Source: Branchiostoma lanceolatum
Taxonomy: Eukaryota > Chordata > Leptocardii > Amphioxiformes > Branchiostomatidae
DNA: 64,000 nucleotides
Assembly: GCF_035083965.1 (NCBI RefSeq)
Contig: NC_089722.1
Coordinates: 27,798,642 to 27,862,641 of the forward strand
Direction: 5' to 3'
Shown here: piece after piece, positions 60,301 to 64,000 of the stretch
How the letters are laid out: each line of letters begins with the position of its first letter
How positions within the stretch are numbered: the first letter of the stretch is position 1
The notes under the pieces: model-generated
What the model was told of the DNA's origin: nothing
Seen by the model: only the letters and a program-made list of their open reading frames with translations
Databases searched by the model: none
Made by a program: the position numbers and the translations under genes

Positions 60301-63300
60301 CAACTTATTTGTGCTCCTAACAACAGCAAAGTGAGTAATTTGTAATTAGTGCACATATTTGTGAAGGTTCATTGTTCACTAGCGGTTTGCTTAGTCTAAC
60401 TAAATTACTTGTCCCCTTCTGTCACAGTAGTATTTACAATGTACAAATATAAGTAACATTTTTAAGAGAAATACATTGCATGGAATAGACAGAAAGGTAC
60501 CATTCAATGACTAACTACATTCTAGTTATAAACTATTCAGAATTCAACTCCAAACAACCCCAATGCCACCTTTTACTGCTTGCTTTGAATGTAGACTGTT
60601 AAAGGTGTTTGACTGTAGATGAAACTGAATGCTTTTGCCTGTACGCATAGCTACCTGATGTGAATGTAGACTGTTATTAAGTGTTAAAGCTGTTTGACTG
60701 TAGATGAGACTGAATGCCTTTGCCTGTATGTATAGCTACCCGGATGTGATGATGCCTGCGTACAAACAGTCTCGCTGGTCCAGCATGTTCTTCATCCTCT
60801 ACCTGTCCCTGGTGCTGTACTTCCTCATGAATCTGGTCAGGACATGTGTTTCATTCCATGTACAAATATGAATGTTACAATCAAATGTAAATTACCTGCA
60901 AACTTAAGTCTGTGCATTTTGAATGTTGTATAGTGTCAATTAAGGCTTGAAAAGTTTTAAGAAATAAAAACAGAAAAGTTAGCAATGCTCTTAGTTTTAT
61001 TGAAATGCCTCGGGTTTATTTTCTATCTTGGGAATATCTCAAGATCCTATTATATTTGATTTGCTGAAAACACACAAGTAGCAACTGTCTTAATTCTACC
61101 AGGTTTCCTAAAACCACCCCATTGAAGAAAAAACGTGTTACCGACACCATCTCTAGTGTGTCTTAAATGCCTGGATATCTGAAATGTGCATACCCCGGGG
61201 ACTATACTTCTGATGCATTGATAGATCTCTTTATTCACCGTTGTTTAGATGTGGTAGTCTTAGGGGACCCAGGGGAATTATGACAGTTGACCTTAGATCA
61301 CCTAGCACTTGAAATTCTAGAAACTTTCTAAAATTCAGAGCACACTCAAAAGAAATTCATGGTTTTACATAACTTGATGAAGTTTGACATACTTATTCTT
61401 GTGATCTGTTGTAGTTGCTGGCTGTGGTGTATGACACTTTCCTGGGTATAGAGAAGAGTAAGTTCTGTAAGCTGTTCCTACATAAGCGAGAGGCAGCAGA
61501 GAGGGCCTTCAGGCTACTGGTTAGTCGAAGGGTAAGGGTACTTTTACTATCAATTCTTTGTTTTGCTCAATCAGTGGTTTATTCTTTGGCAGCTGTTATA
61601 GTTGACATTTGCCAGGCATTATATCACCGAGTGAAATAAAGCATACATGTATCAGTAATGTTATTACCATATATCCAATTCAAACTGACACTGACATTGC
61701 TTAAACCAATCTGACTGATTTTGTCTGTTCGTACAGAACCCCAGTTTTGTGAGCTGGACTCACTTCCATGGGTTGATGACCCACTACCGACCCAACAAGA
61801 GTGAGAGGGATGTGTACCTGGCCTTCAAGGCCATCAACACTAGTGGTGATGGGAAATTAAGGTGACAAACAATAGTCTTCTTTTCCTAAGTTAACATAAC
61901 ATAAGGCCACAGCAAGTAATTTTTATGGATGACATCAGCGCGCTCATTAATTTTCGCCTGATTTCGAAATAAAAAGCAAGAAATTTCATTGCCCTCCGAC
62001 GGTGGTCAACATGCCAAAAATGGGCAAATATGTCGTAAACGTTGACAGTCTAAGGTGTTTCATTGCATATGAATACCCAGTGTAGTTCCTGCCCATGATG
62101 GTATGACAAGCTGTTTTCTGCGTTTGTTCAAGTTAATTGAGCTGTATAACATCTTCAAGAACAGTTTAAGGTGTTTCGTTGCATATAAATGGCCTAATAC
62201 AAAATAATGATACATCTGTGCCAAAAAGTGTATAATATAGAATGACAATAACTTTGAATATACACTTTAATTTTGTCATCCAGAATATTTTTAGTAGATT
62301 GAATACATTGAATACTTTTAAATTGAGTAGATCATGTGGTATTTTAAAAGACCGAATGTGACCCTTAACACATTTAACTCTTTGAATCACACCATTTCGT
62401 TTCAACTTCAGTCTGTTATTGCTCTATATGACCCATTCTGACAATTGTGTGACCCAGGTTCGGTTTTTGATGAAGAGTCTAGTTAGATCTAGATGAATAA
62501 AAAAAAAAATTCAATGAGTTTTGAAGGAGTCTATTTTAGATTTTAGTACATGTAATATGAGATCCTTTCACTCTTTCTATGTTCCAGTTAATATTTGGGG
62601 TATTTCCAATGATGTATTTTAAGCCAATGTCATCACTTGTCTAAGGATTTTTTTTCATCATAGTACACAAGATGTAAGATTCATTTAGCCTTGGTTTTCT
62701 TTTCTTAGCTTGGAGGAATTTTACCGTGTCTATGAAGGAGCTAGATTCAGCTGGAAGGTAAGTTGTTACCTCCATCATCAGGGAGGTATCGTTTTTGGTG
62801 TGTCTGTTTGTTGGTGTGTTTCTACACTTATTTCCACATGCTAGGCACGTCAGTGACACTGACATGCAGGAAGGTCAAAGGCCACAGAAAGGTTACAAGA
62901 AATTAACAATATAGATATTTCACTGAGGTTACATATGCGATCTTTGATTTCTTGTTTAATCAATTTGCAATAGGCCAATCGATTGAACAAACACTGTTAA
63001 CCAATCACAGCTTCCAAAGTCGCTTGACGCAATTATAGACCTGTTAAACACAAGCTGATTGGATAGATGTGAGTAGATGATCTCTGTTGAATCTTGAACA
63101 TCCCCATGTTTGAAGTTTTCTTGATAATTGATACATTTTCCTGTATTCCAGCATGAGTCAGCTGGAGCTTGGTTTGAGACTTGGAAGCTTCCCACACCAC
63201 TCTTTATTGTTGCCAAAGGTACATCAGTGTCAATTGTTTTGTACTATTATACTGTAAATCTTAAGATTTTGCCAGTATCTTTAAGTCTTTGGTTTTCGCA

Positions 63301-63730
63301 GTCGCTACACAATGAGCAGACACTCATTGTGTTCCTACTGTTGTTTCAGCCAAACAATACTGCAGTTCTTGAGTTTCACTATCCGCTAAATTCATGTTCT
63401 TTAAACTACAACAAGCTTTAAGTGTATGAGATTACTTGACAATAACTCATTTGCTGATACTCTTCAGAATGATGCAAGAACTTGAACAGAAAGTCAAATC
63501 AATCCCTTGCATTTCTTCTTCTTCTTCTTCGATACTGCTGAGCCCGCCTTTCGGTGGATTATTAGCAGCAAGACATTTATGTTTCGATTTGGTCTATTGT
63601 TGCTCATGATAGACAATCATAATTTGAAATCAGATCCGGACGCAACATGATCATGAATTTAAAATGATACTTTCTTCATTACCAGGAACCTACAGGCTGG
63701 TGACACACAAATTCTTTGAGTACTTCATTT
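55533..63730 (+). CDS. TPCN1: Two-pore channel 1, N-terminal part (runs off window)
   Basis: Fourteen exons, all phases matching: 55533-55638, 57068-57180, 57736-57906, 58132-58245, 58656-58786, 59400-59488, 59846-59880, 60272-60330, 60736-60835, 61415-61531, 61737-61861, 62709-62757, 63152-63218, 63686-63730, then continuing; 440 codons seen. Domain I is complete: [12 protein letters not shown] before S1 (101-120), S2 (133-150), S3 (169-185), S4 with [12 protein letters not shown] (189-200), S5 (222-245), pore loop with TTANYPDVMMP (270-280), S6 ending [14 protein letters not shown]. The I-II linker follows, then the start of domain II ([14 protein letters not shown]). TPC1 is an endo-lysosomal cation channel gated by PI(3,5)P2, voltage and, through adaptors, NAADP. 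Residues 379-390 resemble an EF-hand loop. Domain II lies outside the window. Confidence 0.97.
57351..57380. repeat. (TG)n microsatellite
   Basis: About 14 TG units, preceded by TGTCTGTC repeats, in a TPCN1 intron. Confidence 0.9.
59190..59313 (-). repeat. tRNA-derived SINE in a TPCN1 intron
   Basis: Read on the minus strand, the tRNA-like head (59313-59248) has a perfect 7-bp acceptor pairing GTGGCGT/ACGCCAC and a B-box GGGTTCGAATCCC. The T-stem has decayed. The body continues TTGTGCCCTTGAGAAAATGG. It sits between TPCN1 exons 5 and 6, antisense to the gene. Confidence 0.7.
60587..60748 (+). repeat. TPCN1: Tandem duplication covering a TPCN1 splice acceptor
   Basis: Two copies of a 75-85-bp unit starting GAATGTAGACTGTTA. 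Each runs to a GCCTGTA.G.ATAG|CTACC acceptor. The second copy is the real start of exon 9 (60736). The first gives an acceptor at 60650 whose reading frame meets a TGA after three codons (TAC CTG ATG TGA). Confidence 0.8.
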
Positions 63731-63942
63731 GTAAGTATTAGTTATGTTACTTTGGATGATACTTCATTTATATCTTAATCATAAAATGCAGTTTGGTGCA
63801 ATATGAAATATTTTCATTCCAGGCATTGCAAATTTAAGAACAAGTCATTGAACATTTGTTGTTTTAATCATTCATTCATCAAAATCGGTAAATATGTTTT
63901 TGATGCTTGAAAGCATGCAACTGTTATTGTTTATGGTATTCA

Positions 63943-64000
63943 CCTTCTCCCTGCTGCCAAACTATATATAAAATAGGGAATTGGGTGCCAAATGGCTACT
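63943..64000. repeat. Dispersed repeat, inverted copy of 45389-45443
   Basis: CCTTCTCCCTGCTGCC ... GGGAATTGGGTGCCAAATGG, the reverse complement of the repeat in the CFAP73 intron. It is cut by the window end and lies in a TPCN1 intron. Confidence 0.7.

Overview
This is a eukaryotic, intron-rich window. It is most likely from a cephalochordate (amphioxus, Branchiostoma). The reasons are an ApeC-domain protein, a domain-shuffled protein with TNF-receptor-type cysteine repeats, many small inverted-repeat transposons, and a block of genes in the order and orientation I recall for human chromosome 12q24.13. No bacterial-style features are present. The gene models below were built by hand from GT-AG (and two GC-AG) splice sites, checking reading phase at every junction.

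Layout. (1) 1-4558: no convincing gene; small mobile elements. (2) 4559-8255, minus: a complete eight-coding-exon gene for a secreted ApeC protein (460 aa) with an all-helical N-terminal half, a non-coding 5' exon and a TATA box near 8947. Its upstream flank holds a 40-bp x 8 minisatellite. (3) 13595-30215, plus: a six-exon model for a 948-aa secreted protein with signal peptide, acidic Asp/Ser repeat, coiled coils, TNFR-type cysteine repeat, calcium-binding EGF, second TNFR-type repeat and C-terminal TNF/C1q-like beta-rich modules. Its first intron is 12.2 kb and full of repeats. (4) 33488-41358, minus: NIPSNAP, 10 exons, 280 aa, plus a phase-compatible alternative last exon. (5) 41698-46669, plus: CFAP73/CCDC42-family axonemal coiled-coil protein with two alternative last exons. 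(6) 47796-54758, minus: DRC10/IQCD, 6 exons, 455 aa, with a 3.7-kb long-terminal-inverted-repeat transposon in intron 2. (7) 55533-63730 and beyond, plus: TPCN1, an endo-lysosomal two-pore channel, of which 14 exons are inside the window.

The genes in the right half come in head-to-head pairs: NIPSNAP/CFAP73 (340 bp between start codons) and DRC10/TPCN1 (775 bp). Both shared promoters contain an RFX-type X-box, as expected for the ciliary partner (CFAP73 or DRC10). The DRC10/TPCN1 promoter also carries a perfect TCTCGCGAGA element. The left half has two secreted, immune-type genes in repeat-rich DNA.

The most notable points are the TNFR/EGF/jelly-roll chimera, the possible furin-released hydrophobic N-terminus of the ApeC protein, the alternative last exons of CFAP73 and NIPSNAP, an EF-hand-like loop in animal TPC1, the X-boxes, and the transposon with 10-bp target duplication.
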